Below, one piece after another: positions 7,947-14,532 of a stretch of 14,729 nucleotides of DNA. The stretch covers positions 1 to 14,729 of the forward strand of contig CADBRE010000023.1 of the NCBI GenBank assembly GCA_902797005.1. Direction: 5' to 3'. Under the pieces are notes generated by a model, which was given only the letters and a program-made list of their open reading frames with translations, did no database searches and was not told where the DNA came from. Origin of the DNA: an uncultured Erysipelotrichaceae bacterium. Lineage in GTDB: Bacteria; Bacillota_I; Bacilli_A; RF39; UBA660. The first letter of the stretch is position 1; every line of letters starts with the position of its first letter. The position numbers and the translations under genes were made by a program.

Positions 7947-9302
7947 TTATTTTCCTAAACAGAACTTAGAGAATATTTCATCAAGTAGTTCATCTTTATA
8001 TGAATCACCAGTTAGTTCTCCTAAAAGTTCCCATAATCTTTGTATGTCAATTTGCACTAAGTCGACAGGAGTACCTAATTTGTTTGAATTATATATTTCT
8101 TTAGTTAATGATATTGCATTTTTTACAATTGAAATTTGTCTAGCATTAGACAAGTAAGTATAATCTCCCGAATCAATTTGCTGTAAATTGAACATCTTAT
8201 TTATTTCTTCATAAATATTATTTATGCCTTCATTATTTTTAAACGAAGTTTTAATTATATTAAAATCTTTTAACTTTTCTATTTCTATTTTTTGCTCTAA
8301 GTCATTCTTATTTACTAAAGCAATTACTTTTTTATCTTGTAGTGATTTAATTATTTCTTCATCTTCTTCAGTTAAATGGCGGCTACCATCAAATATTGCT
8401 ATTATAAGGTCAGCTTCTTCAATGATCTTTTTGCTTTTTTCTACACCGATTTGTTCTACTATATTATCAGTTTCCCTAATTCCAGCCGTGTCGATTAAAT
8501 TTAATGTTATGCCATTCAATATAATTTTTCCTTCAACTATATCTCTTGTTGTTCCTTCTATATCTGTAACTATAGCTTTTTCTTCATCAAGTAGCTTGTT
8601 TAATAATGAACTTTTTCCTACATTTGGCTTACCAATTATTCCAACCTTTATACCATCTTTAATCATTTTACCAATATTGCTTTGTTTTAAAATCTTTTGT
8701 AGTTCGTCTTGTATTTCTTTAATGCTTGTGTCTAATAATTCATTAGTATAAACAATTGCGTCTTCATATTCAGGATAATCTATGTTAACTTCTATATTTG
8801 CAATAATATTTAAGAGCTTATCTCTAAGATTCTTTATTAATCTTGATATCTCACCTGTAGCACCTTTAATTCCCATTTTTCTTGATGACTCATTCTTTGC
8901 TTCAATTAAATCACTTATTGATTCAGCTTCAATTAAGTCTTTTTTACCATTTAAGAATGCTCGTTTTATAAATTCACCAGGTTCGGCTAATCTACATCCA
9001 TGAGTTAATAATAGCTCTAGTATTTTATTAGTACAAGCTATTCCACCATGAGAGTTTATTTCCACAACATCTTCACCAGTATAAGATTTTGGAGAATGGA
9101 AAACGCTTACTAATACTTCATCAATAGTTTCTTCATTATCCATAATAAAACCATAGTTAATGGTAAACCCTTTAACTTTTGTTAGGTCTTTACCTTTAAA
9201 AATAGAATTGACTACCTCAATAGCTTTAGATCCACTTACTTTAATTATATTAATAGCACTTACACCTACTGATGTTGCTATTGCCGCAATTGTGTCTTCC
9301 AT
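7947..9302 (-). CDS. mnmE: tRNA modification GTPase MnmE (TrmE)
   Basis: Potassium-activated GTPase that works with MnmG on wobble U34 of tRNA. It has 451 residues. The N-terminal folate-binding domain starts MEDTIAAIATSVG. The G domain, inserted in a helical domain, shows G1 GKPNVGKS (224-231), G2 GTTRD (250-254), G3 DTAG (271-274) and G4 NKND (331-334). The C-terminal FCLGK supplies the conserved catalytic cysteine. The ATG has AAAGGCGGG as ribosome-binding site. It has its own strong promoter and is separated from jag by a terminator, so it heads an mnmE-mnmG-rsmG(-noc) operon. Confidence 0.98.
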   Translation of the reverse strand: MEDTIAAIATSVGVSAINIIKVSGSKAIEVVNSIFKGKDLTKVKGFTINYGFIMDNEETIDEVLVSVFHSPKSYTGEDVVEINSHGGIACTNKILELLLTHGCRLAEPGEFIKRAFLNGKKDLIEAESISDLIEAKNESSRKMGIKGATGEISRLIKNLRDKLLNIIANIEVNIDYPEYEDAIVYTNELLDTSIKEIQDELQKILKQSNIGKMIKDGIKVGIIGKPNVGKSSLLNKLLDEEKAIVTDIEGTTRDIVEGKIILNGITLNLIDTAGIRETDNIVEQIGVEKSKKIIEEADLIIAIFDGSRHLTEEDEEIIKSLQDKKVIALVNKNDLEQKIEIEKLKDFNIIKTSFKNNEGINNIYEEINKMFNLQQIDSGDYTYLSNARQISIVKNAISLTKEIYNSNKLGTPVDLVQIDIQRLWELLGELTGDSYKDELLDEIFSKFCLGK

Positions 9303-9328
9303 ATATATTCCCGCCTTTCTTCTATGAG

Positions 9329-9357
9329 ATTATACCACTTTAGGTTAAATGTGTCTA
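9329..9357 (-). promoter_or_regulatory. Strong sigma-A promoter of the mnmE-mnmG-rsmG-noc operon
   Basis: On the minus strand TAGACA (9352-9357, one mismatch to TTGACA) is followed after exactly 17 bases by a perfect TATAAT (9329-9334). A TGG directly before the -10 makes it an extended -10 element. The Noc-binding palindrome lies just upstream of the -35. Confidence 0.8.
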
Positions 9358-9362
9358 GAAAT

Positions 9363-9378
9363 TATTTCCCGGGAAATA
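9363..9378. promoter_or_regulatory. Noc-binding site (NBS), perfect 16-bp palindrome
   Basis: TATTTCCCGGGAAATA matches the published Bacillus Noc-binding consensus (ATTTCCCGGGAAAT core, 9364-9377) at every base. The flanks extend the palindrome to 18 bp (9362-9379). A CCCGGG core is conspicuous in such AT-rich DNA. It lies between the jag terminator and the mnmE promoter; its right half overlaps the U-tract of that terminator. The same window encodes a Noc protein with mainly Noc-type specificity residues, so site and reader are both present. No sequence similar to parS (core CACGTG) was seen. Confidence 0.88.
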
Positions 9379-9404
9379 AAAAAGTAGCATTTTGTAAGCT
9401 ACTT
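9374..9404 (-). terminator. Rho-independent terminator after jag
   Basis: Read on the minus strand, AAGTAGC and GCTACTT (9398-9404 and 9382-9388) form a 7-bp stem over a 9-base loop, followed by TTTTATTT. The stem overlaps the jag stop codon. It closes the rnpA-yidC-jag unit. Confidence 0.8.
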
Positions 9405-10019
9405 GTTATCTTTTTCTTTATATCTAATAACTACACGACGATTTGGTTCTTCACCCTCACTTATAGTTTCAATGTATTCAAACTTTTGTAATGCATTGTG
9501 AACAATTCTTCTTTGGAATGAATTCATAGGATCAAGTTTAATATCTACTTTAGTTAATGTTACTTGTCTAGCTAATTTTTTAACATCTCTTTCTAAGAAA
9601 TAGTTTTGTTTTTCTTTATAATTCTCTATGTCAAGTATAATATTTACTTTTAAACCAAGTTGAGCATTTATGCAATATCTAATATACTTTTGAATTGAAT
9701 CTAATATTCGACCATTCTTTCCTATCAATATGGCATTGTTATTTGAATGAACAGTATAATAGATTTGAGAACCTCTTACTTTTTTTTCAATTTGTCCTTC
9801 AAGATTAAATCCTTTTAAAATATTTTCAAGTATTTGTTTACCTAAGTCTGCAATGTCTGAAATCTTTACTATTTCAAGAACCGTTTTCTTTCCTGAAAAT
9901 AATCCACCTTTTTCTTCACTTGTTTTAAATAGAATATCTTCTTCTGTACATTCTAGTTCAACTAAAGCTGTTTTTAATAAATCCTCTTTATTTTTTCCTT
10001 TGTAAACATACTTTTCCAT
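9399..10019 (-). CDS. jag: Jag/KhpB-type RNA-binding protein (Jag-N, KH, R3H)
   Basis: RNA-binding protein usually encoded next to yidC; KhpB homologues partner KhpA and influence cell elongation and division in streptococci. With this start it has 206 residues. A Jag-N domain (about 1-50) includes a GGLFSGKK turn, the KH domain (about 70-135) has LIGKNGRILDS with GKNG at 100-103, and the C-terminal R3H domain has FQRRIVHNAL (Arg170 to His174). I prefer ATG 10019 to the in-frame GTG 10028, because AAGGA is 10 bases from the ATG and only one base from the GTG. The linker between Jag-N and KH is short compared with long pneumococcal forms. Confidence 0.93.
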   Translation of the reverse strand: MEKYVYKGKNKEDLLKTALVELECTEEDILFKTSEEKGGLFSGKKTVLEIVKISDIADLGKQILENILKGFNLEGQIEKKVRGSQIYYTVHSNNNAILIGKNGRILDSIQKYIRYCINAQLGLKVNIILDIENYKEKQNYFLERDVKKLARQVTLTKVDIKLDPMNSFQRRIVHNALQKFEYIETISEGEEPNRRVVIRYKEKDNK

Positions 10020-10037
10020 TACTTCCACTTCCTTTTT

Positions 10038-10946
10038 CTAATTATCTTTTCTTTCTTTTAATTTTTTAAGAACTATGTTTTGTAATATTGCAAATACACT
10101 AGTAGCTATCCAATAAAGTCCAATACCTACATTTAATGTAAATGACATAAATGTTATAAATACTACCATCATTGTACTCATCATTTTTGTTTGTGATTCT
10201 TGCTCAGGACTTACTGAAGCTGCTTGAGTATTCTTAAATGAGAAGTATGTAGATAGCCCAATTGCTATTACAACTACAATATAGTACCATTTTCCTGATG
10301 TTATTGCTTGCCATGGTGTTGTTCCTAAATATAATCCAAAAGTTGTTTCTTCTAGTATTACTGGTATTCTTTGAATTGCCTCTAAAAAGGCAAAGAATAA
10401 AGGTAATTGTATAAGTGATACTAAACATCCTGATGCAGGTTTAATATTATATTTTTTATATATCAACATCATTTCTTGTGATTTTTGCATCATTGACTCT
10501 TGATCAGTACGATTTGCATATTTTTTTTCTAATCTTTGAAGTTCGGGATTAGCTTTTTTCATATTTTCAGACATGTCTATTGTCTTTTTGCTTAAAGGTA
10601 ATACTAATAGTCTTAAAAGAACACCTAGAAGCATTATTGCTATTCCGTAGTCTTTAATTAGTTTTCCAACTTTTACAATTATCCAAGCTAAAGGCTTAAC
10701 AAATATGTTAGTCCAAAGTCCTTCATATCCTCCAGATTGAATAGTAAGGTTTTCACATTGAGGAAGTGAATCAAGATCAATTTCATTATTATTATATATT
10801 TCTATTCTTTCTTGTTTAGTTGGCCTACAAAGAATGTTTTTTGTATAAGTTGCTTTACTTTCCTCATCTCTAAATGTTTTAGTACATCCTGTAGTTAATA
10901 GTGTCGCTACTAAAACTATAGCTATAATTTTCTTTGCATTTTTCAT
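10038..10946 (-). CDS. yidC: Membrane protein insertase YidC (Oxa1 family, lipoprotein form)
   Basis: Inserts and folds membrane proteins, alone or with Sec. The 302 residues begin with a lipoprotein signal: a basic start, a hydrophobic core, then LTTGC with the lipid-modified Cys at 21, typical of Gram-positive YidC1/SpoIIIJ. About five membrane segments follow, at roughly 81-118, 171-195, 220-237, 256-273 and 275-294. Arg112 in LLRLLVLPLS is the conserved groove arginine. A charged cytoplasmic loop (about 119-165) lies between the first two segments. The large periplasmic domain of Gram-negative YidC is absent. Its ATG overlaps the rnpA stop by one base (TAATG) and has AAAGGAG upstream. Confidence 0.97.
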   Translation of the reverse strand: MKNAKKIIAIVLVATLLTTGCTKTFRDEESKATYTKNILCRPTKQERIEIYNNNEIDLDSLPQCENLTIQSGGYEGLWTNIFVKPLAWIIVKVGKLIKDYGIAIMLLGVLLRLLVLPLSKKTIDMSENMKKANPELQRLEKKYANRTDQESMMQKSQEMMLIYKKYNIKPASGCLVSLIQLPLFFAFLEAIQRIPVILEETTFGLYLGTTPWQAITSGKWYYIVVVIAIGLSTYFSFKNTQAASVSPEQESQTKMMSTMMVVFITFMSFTLNVGIGLYWIATSVFAILQNIVLKKLKERKDN

Positions 10947-11266
10947 TATTTTTCTCCTTTTATTTGTTTAATAAGTATTTCTTTTAAATCTTCGTAAGAT
11001 GCATCTACTGCGTCTTTCCTAATTATTATAACATACTTTCTGTTTAAGTCTATTCTATTTTTCATTAATATATCCTTAACTCTTCGTTTAATCCTATTTC
11101 TTATATGTGCTTTACCAAGTTTTTTGCTTACTGACACACAATACTTATTAAATATGGTATCGCTTTCTATATTATATATAATATAAAATTTAGATACTGT
11201 CTTTTTACCAGTTTTAACAATTTGTGCTATTTCATCACTTTTTTTTATTATAAATTGCTTATTCAT
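10946..11266 (-). CDS. rnpA: Ribonuclease P protein component
   Basis: Basic protein subunit of RNase P, which helps the catalytic RNA cut 5' leaders from pre-tRNA. With this start it has 106 residues and begins MNKQFIIKKSDEI. The family signature KLGKAHIRNRIKRRVK, holding the RNR motif that contacts the RNA, lies near 58-73. An upstream in-frame ATG (11302) would add 12 unlikely residues. ATG 11266 is chosen because GAGGTG sits 7 bases before it. It overlaps yidC by one base. The RNA subunit gene is not in the window. Confidence 0.95.
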   Translation of the reverse strand: MNKQFIIKKSDEIAQIVKTGKKTVSKFYIIYNIESDTIFNKYCVSVSKKLGKAHIRNRIKRRVKDILMKNRIDLNRKYVIIIRKDAVDASYEDLKEILIKQIKGEK

Positions 11267-11309
11267 ACATTTCACCTCTGAAGTTATGCTAATATTGTAC
11301 ACTAAAATA

Positions 11310-11335
11310 AATAAAAAAACTAGATTCCTCTAGTT
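11310..11335 (-). terminator. Rho-independent terminator between rpmH and rnpA
   Basis: On the minus strand AACTAGA, loop GGAA, TCTAGTT is followed by TTTTTAT. The stem (11318-11335) touches the rpmH stop codon. It probably makes rpmH more abundant than rnpA-yidC-jag, which would depend on readthrough or on a weak promoter (possible -10 TACAAT just downstream). Confidence 0.8.
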
Positions 11336-11459
11336 ATTTATTTACTAAATTTTTTCTTCCTTTAGCTCTTCTAGCCTTTAGAATGTTTGCACTTCTAGAA
11401 AGGAAACCTTGTTTTTTAGCTTTAGTATTTTTCTTTTGAACAACAGGTGTTTTTTTCAT
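11334..11459 (-). CDS. rpmH: Large subunit ribosomal protein bL34 (divergent, 41 residues)
   Basis: Small, very basic 50S protein. I read 41 codons, starting MKKTPVVQKKN and containing QGFLSRSANILKARRAKGRK. Ordinary bL34 starts KRTYQPS or similar and has HGFRxRM...GRxVLxxRRxKGR. Here the TYQPS box is missing and about five residues are gone between GFxxR and RRxKGR, while the two basic blocks remain. The position between rnpA and the origin, the strong Shine-Dalgarno AAGGAGG and the consensus promoter make the identity secure. It is too short for most gene callers' length cut-offs. Confidence 0.9.
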   Translation of the reverse strand: MKKTPVVQKKNTKAKKQGFLSRSANILKARRAKGRKNLVNK

Positions 11460-11505
11460 TTTTCTTCCTCCTTCAAATAATTCAATTTTTCACTTGACTT
11501 AATTG

Positions 11506-11534
11506 ATTATAAAACATAGAATAGTATTTGTCAA
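11506..11534 (-). promoter_or_regulatory. Consensus sigma-A promoter of rpmH
   Basis: On the minus strand a perfect TTGACA (11529-11534) and a perfect TATAAT (11506-11511) are exactly 17 bases apart, about 50 bases before the rpmH start. It is probably the strongest promoter in the window. It lies at the edge of the upstream DnaA-box cluster, so origin-bound DnaA could affect it. Confidence 0.88.
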
Positions 11535-11538
11535 TTAT

Positions 11539-11679
11539 TTATTCACTTATTAACATCAATTGTGGATAAAGTTATAAACATGTTGACAACAAAAATGTTG
11601 ATAATGTGGATAACTTGGTTAAACCCTTGTAAAATAAGGATTTATGTGTTGACAACCAGTGGATAAACTATGTGGATAA
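11539..11679. other. oriC, upstream DnaA-box cluster (incAB-like)
   Basis: The 307-base gap between rpmH and dnaA holds three perfect DnaA boxes, TGTGGATAA, at 11561-11569, 11605-11613 and 11671-11679. One-mismatch boxes are AGTGGATAA (11658-11666), TGTTGATAA (11596-11604, directly abutting a perfect box), TTATAAACA (11572-11580) and TTATTCACT (11539-11547). TGTTGACAA occurs twice (11581-11589, 11647-11655) as a weaker variant. All perfect boxes point the same way. The rest of the gap is AT-rich and holds the rpmH and dnaA promoters. Confidence 0.92.
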
Positions 11680-11700
11680 TAAAAAAATTAAAATTTTACT

Positions 11701-11728
11701 TTGAAAATAGAATAAAAAGGGTTAAAAT
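11701..11728 (+). promoter_or_regulatory. Probable dnaA promoter
   Basis: TTGAAA (11701-11706) and TAAAAT (11723-11728) are 16 bases apart, about 40 bases before the dnaA start and just after the last perfect DnaA box. This position suits autorepression by DnaA. Confidence 0.55.
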
Positions 11729-11766
11729 ATTGTTAACAAGTCAAAATTATGTAGTGGGGTGATTCT

Positions 11767-13152
11767 ATGGACGGAGTAAATATATGGCAAAACTTTTTAA
11801 ATCAAATTAATGACAAAGTCAGTAGTCTCTCTTTTAATACATGGTTTAATAGCTTAAAACTTTTAGCAATTAATGATGAAGAAATAATTCTTGCTGATCC
11901 TGGTAAAGCTATTAAAGATCAATTAACTATTTATTATAAGGAACTAATTGATGAGACTTTATTAGAGCTTACAGGAAAAACTTATAAACTAATATTTAAA
12001 GATGAAAATACTTATGTACCACCTGAAAGGACAAATGTTAATAATAATTCAGTTATCAACAATGTAGAAATAGATAAAAAGAGAATTGATAATTATAAAA
12101 CTAATTTAAATCCTAAATACACATTTGATAATTTTGTTGTTGGTGAAGCTAATCGATATGCTTTTAGTAGCTCACTTGCAGTTGCACAAAATCCTGGAAA
12201 GCTTTACAATCCATTATTTATTTATGGTAAAAGTGGACTAGGTAAAACACATTTAATGCATGCGATAGGTAATTATATTACTGCAAACTCTGATTTAAAG
12301 GTATTATATACTGATGCAGATACATTTATGAATGAGTTTGTTAAAATGACTAGGGATACTGGTGATAAAGACCAAAACTTAAGTTATATAGAACTGTTTA
12401 AGAGTAAGTATAGAGATATAGATGTACTTATGATTGATGAAATTCAATTCTTAGGAAGTGCGACAGCAACGCAGCAAGAGTTTACCAATACTTTTAATAG
12501 TTTATATTATAATGATAAACAAATAATTATATGTTCAGATAGAAGTGTTAATGACTTAAAAATGTTTGAGGATAGACTTAGGACTAGATTTAACTGGGGA
12601 CTTAAAGCTATTATTAACGTTCCTGAATATGATTTAAAAGTAAAAATTATAAAGAATAAAATAAAAGAAGTTGATGAAAGCTTAGATTTATCTGATGAAA
12701 TTATTGATTTTATAGCATCAAACTGTGGAAGTGATGTTAGAAATCTTGAAGGGTCTGTTAGAAGATTACAAGCTTATGCAGCAATTATGAACATAAAACT
12801 TTATGATTTACAAACAGCTATAGAAGCACTTGATGAATACGCAAATGGAAGAGGAACATTTACAGATAATTCAATAGGTAAAATAATGAATATAGTAGCT
12901 AATTACTTTAATTTATCAACAGATGATTTAACTGGTAAACGAAGGAGTAAAGAAATAGCTAATGCTAGAATGATAGCTATGTATTTATGTAAATTGTTAA
13001 CTGAAGAAACTCTTGAAAGAATTGGACTTGAGTTTGGTGGAAGAGATCATTCAACAGTTATACACGCTTGTGAAAAAATTGGAGATGACATTAAAACAAA
13101 TAGTGAGCTAGAGAAGATAATTTCAGAGTTAAAAGTAAAGATGAGTGAATAA
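11767..13152 (+). CDS. dnaA: Chromosomal replication initiator protein DnaA
   Basis: ATP-dependent initiator that binds DnaA boxes, melts the origin and loads the helicase. The 461 residues hold domain I (about 1-80, starting NIWQNFLNQI), a short Asn-rich domain II (about 85-112) and the AAA+ domain III. Domain III shows Walker A GKSGLGKT (154-161), Walker B LMIDEIQFL (221-229), sensor 1 near SD 257-258, a likely arginine finger Arg274 in LRTRFNWG, and sensor 2 Arg325. Domain IV ends with the DNA-binding signature GRDHSTV (425-431). The ATG follows GTGGGGTGA. It is flanked on both sides by DnaA boxes. Confidence 0.99.
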   Translation: MDGVNIWQNFLNQINDKVSSLSFNTWFNSLKLLAINDEEIILADPGKAIKDQLTIYYKELIDETLLELTGKTYKLIFKDENTYVPPERTNVNNNSVINNVEIDKKRIDNYKTNLNPKYTFDNFVVGEANRYAFSSSLAVAQNPGKLYNPLFIYGKSGLGKTHLMHAIGNYITANSDLKVLYTDADTFMNEFVKMTRDTGDKDQNLSYIELFKSKYRDIDVLMIDEIQFLGSATATQQEFTNTFNSLYYNDKQIIICSDRSVNDLKMFEDRLRTRFNWGLKAIINVPEYDLKVKIIKNKIKEVDESLDLSDEIIDFIASNCGSDVRNLEGSVRRLQAYAAIMNIKLYDLQTAIEALDEYANGRGTFTDNSIGKIMNIVANYFNLSTDDLTGKRRSKEIANARMIAMYLCKLLTEETLERIGLEFGGRDHSTVIHACEKIGDDIKTNSELEKIISELKVKMSE

Positions 13153-13225
13153 GTTGTGGAAAACTTTACTTTATTAACAATGTAAAATAGTGTTTAAACC
13201 CAGTAATTTCGGAGGTTTACATTAA

Positions 13226-13276
13226 TTATCCACATTATCCACGCCTATAATAAAAATATATATATTAATAATAAAA
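13226..13276. other. oriC, dnaA-dnaN intergenic unwinding region
   Basis: Two DnaA boxes in direct tandem, TTATCCACA (13226-13234, perfect) and TTATCCACG (13235-13243, one mismatch), are followed by CC and then 31 bases of pure A/T (13246-13276). This is the box-box-AT-rich order of the basal unwinding system known in B. subtilis. A further one-mismatch box, TGTGGAAAA, is at 13156-13164. A TATAAT at 13246-13251 inside the AT tract could serve as -10 for dnaN, but no good -35 fits. A regular DnaA-trio run is not evident. Confidence 0.82.
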
Positions 13277-13288
13277 GGAGGAAAATAT

Positions 13289-14410
13289 ATGAAATTAAAA
13301 ATTAATAGAAATATTTTATTAGAAAATTTAAATAATGTAGGAAGGGCATTATCAACAAGGAATATAATTCCTATTATAAATGGTATTTTATTTGAACTAA
13401 GTGAAGAAGGACTTAACTTAACAGCTACTGATAATGAAATAACAATAAGATCTTTTATCAAAAGAGAAGATATCAAAGAAATCGAGTCAACTGGTAGTGT
13501 TGTTATTTACGGAAGGTTTATATTAGATATATTAAGAAAACTATCAAGTGAAGATGTAGATATAGAGGAAATTGATGGATGTAAAGTTGTCATTTCAACT
13601 CCAACTAGTAATTATAGTTTAAATACATTTAATGTAATGGATTATCCAATTATTAAAATGGATACTAATGAGGATTCAATAAAGTTAACAGCTGGTAATT
13701 TTAAGGAAATTGTTAATCAGACTGTATTTGCTACTAGTACTCAAGAAAGCAAACCTTTACTAACAGGTATTAACCTTAAGATTATTGGAGACAGGTTGGA
13801 ATGTGTTGCTACTGACTCATATAGATTAGCTAAGAAAAGTGTTTTATTTAGTTTAATGGGTTCTAAAAATGTTAATTTAGTTATACCTGCTAGAAATATA
13901 AATGAATTTGTTAAGTTAATTGATAATGATGAGTTAGAAATTGAATTATATGCATTTTCAAATAGAGTTTTATTTAAATATGAAAACTTATTATTCCAAT
14001 CAAGTTTATTAAATGGTACTTATCCTAATACTGATACACTAGTGCCTACTGATTTTGAAACTATTTATAGAGTAAATGTTAATGAATTCTATAATGCAAT
14101 GGATAGGGCTTCTATACTTGCTCAAGCAAAAGATAAAAATATTGTTTCTTTAGAATCAAAAGGGAATAAACTTGTATTAACTTCTAGTTCTGTTGAAATT
14201 GGTAAAATTGAAGAAGAAATAGATTATGAAACTGTTAAGGGAGATAATATTAGAATTTCATTCAGTGTTAAATATATGATGGAAGCTTTAAGAAGCTTTA
14301 CTGGTAAGGAAGTTAATATCTACTTTAATGGAGAAATAAAACCTATTATAATAAGAGAAAATGATAATGGTGATTTATTACAATTAATTCTACCTATTAA
14401 AACATACTAA
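13289..14410 (+). CDS. dnaN: DNA polymerase III beta subunit (sliding clamp)
   Basis: Ring-shaped processivity clamp that tethers DNA polymerase and many repair proteins. The 373 residues are full length for the three-domain clamp. It begins MKLKINRNILLENL, has ATDSYRLAKK near 174-183 and ends with the conserved LILPIKTY. The ATG has an ideal AAGGAGG 7-8 bases upstream. It follows dnaA across the origin's AT-rich element and is closed by its own terminator. Confidence 0.98.
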   Translation: MKLKINRNILLENLNNVGRALSTRNIIPIINGILFELSEEGLNLTATDNEITIRSFIKREDIKEIESTGSVVIYGRFILDILRKLSSEDVDIEEIDGCKVVISTPTSNYSLNTFNVMDYPIIKMDTNEDSIKLTAGNFKEIVNQTVFATSTQESKPLLTGINLKIIGDRLECVATDSYRLAKKSVLFSLMGSKNVNLVIPARNINEFVKLIDNDELEIELYAFSNRVLFKYENLLFQSSLLNGTYPNTDTLVPTDFETIYRVNVNEFYNAMDRASILAQAKDKNIVSLESKGNKLVLTSSSVEIGKIEEEIDYETVKGDNIRISFSVKYMMEALRSFTGKEVNIYFNGEIKPIIIRENDNGDLLQLILPIKTY

Positions 14411-14418
14411 AAACTTAT

Positions 14419-14454
14419 AAAATTGGTCAAAAACTGGCCAATTTTTAATTTTGT
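14419..14454 (+). terminator. Rho-independent terminator after dnaN
   Basis: AAAATTGGTC (14419-14428) pairs with GGCCAATTTT (14436-14445) over a 7-base loop, with one G-U pair, followed by a T-rich tail. It separates dnaN from the comK-like gene, which therefore needs its own promoter. Confidence 0.8.
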
Positions 14455-14461
14455 CATTATT

Positions 14462-14478
14462 TTCGACATTATTCGACA
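14462..14478. promoter_or_regulatory. Tandem Spo0A boxes upstream of the comK-like gene
   Basis: TTCGACA occurs twice (14462-14468 and 14472-14478), separated by 3 bases. Each is the exact reverse complement of the Spo0A box TGTCGAA. A 10-bp repeat, one helical turn, is the arrangement used by Spo0A dimers at abrB. TCGACA (14473-14478) could also act as a -35 for an extended -10, TGCTAGTAT (14497-14505), 21 bases on. Such an overlong spacer with Spo0A boxes on the -35 resembles Spo0A-activated spoIIG. The core match is seen; the regulator is inferred, as spo0A is not in the window. Confidence 0.6.
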
Positions 14479-14532
14479 AATTTTGCACTTTCTGTGTGCT
14501 AGTATATCGTCCTTGAAAGGAGGGTTTAGGGT

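Noticed and set aside
8224..8751. Plus-strand open frame of 175 codons opposite mnmE.
   Set aside because: It is a shadow of the MnmE G domain; composition is hydrophobic by complementarity and it has no ribosome-binding site or recognisable motif.
13211..13245. A GGAGG after the dnaA stop suggested a small gene between dnaA and dnaN.
   Set aside because: No ATG, GTG or TTG lies at a usable distance; the stretch is better explained by the DnaA boxes.
13244..13276. Possible DnaA-trio series after the tandem boxes.
   Set aside because: Reading the tract in all three phases gives at most one good trio (CTA at 13245-13247) followed by TAA triplets, so I do not claim it.
14455..14532. ComK autoregulatory box (paired AAAA-N5-TTTT) upstream of the comK-like gene.
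   Set aside because: I found no properly spaced A4-N5-T4 pair here; the A and T runs present belong to the dnaN terminator hairpin.
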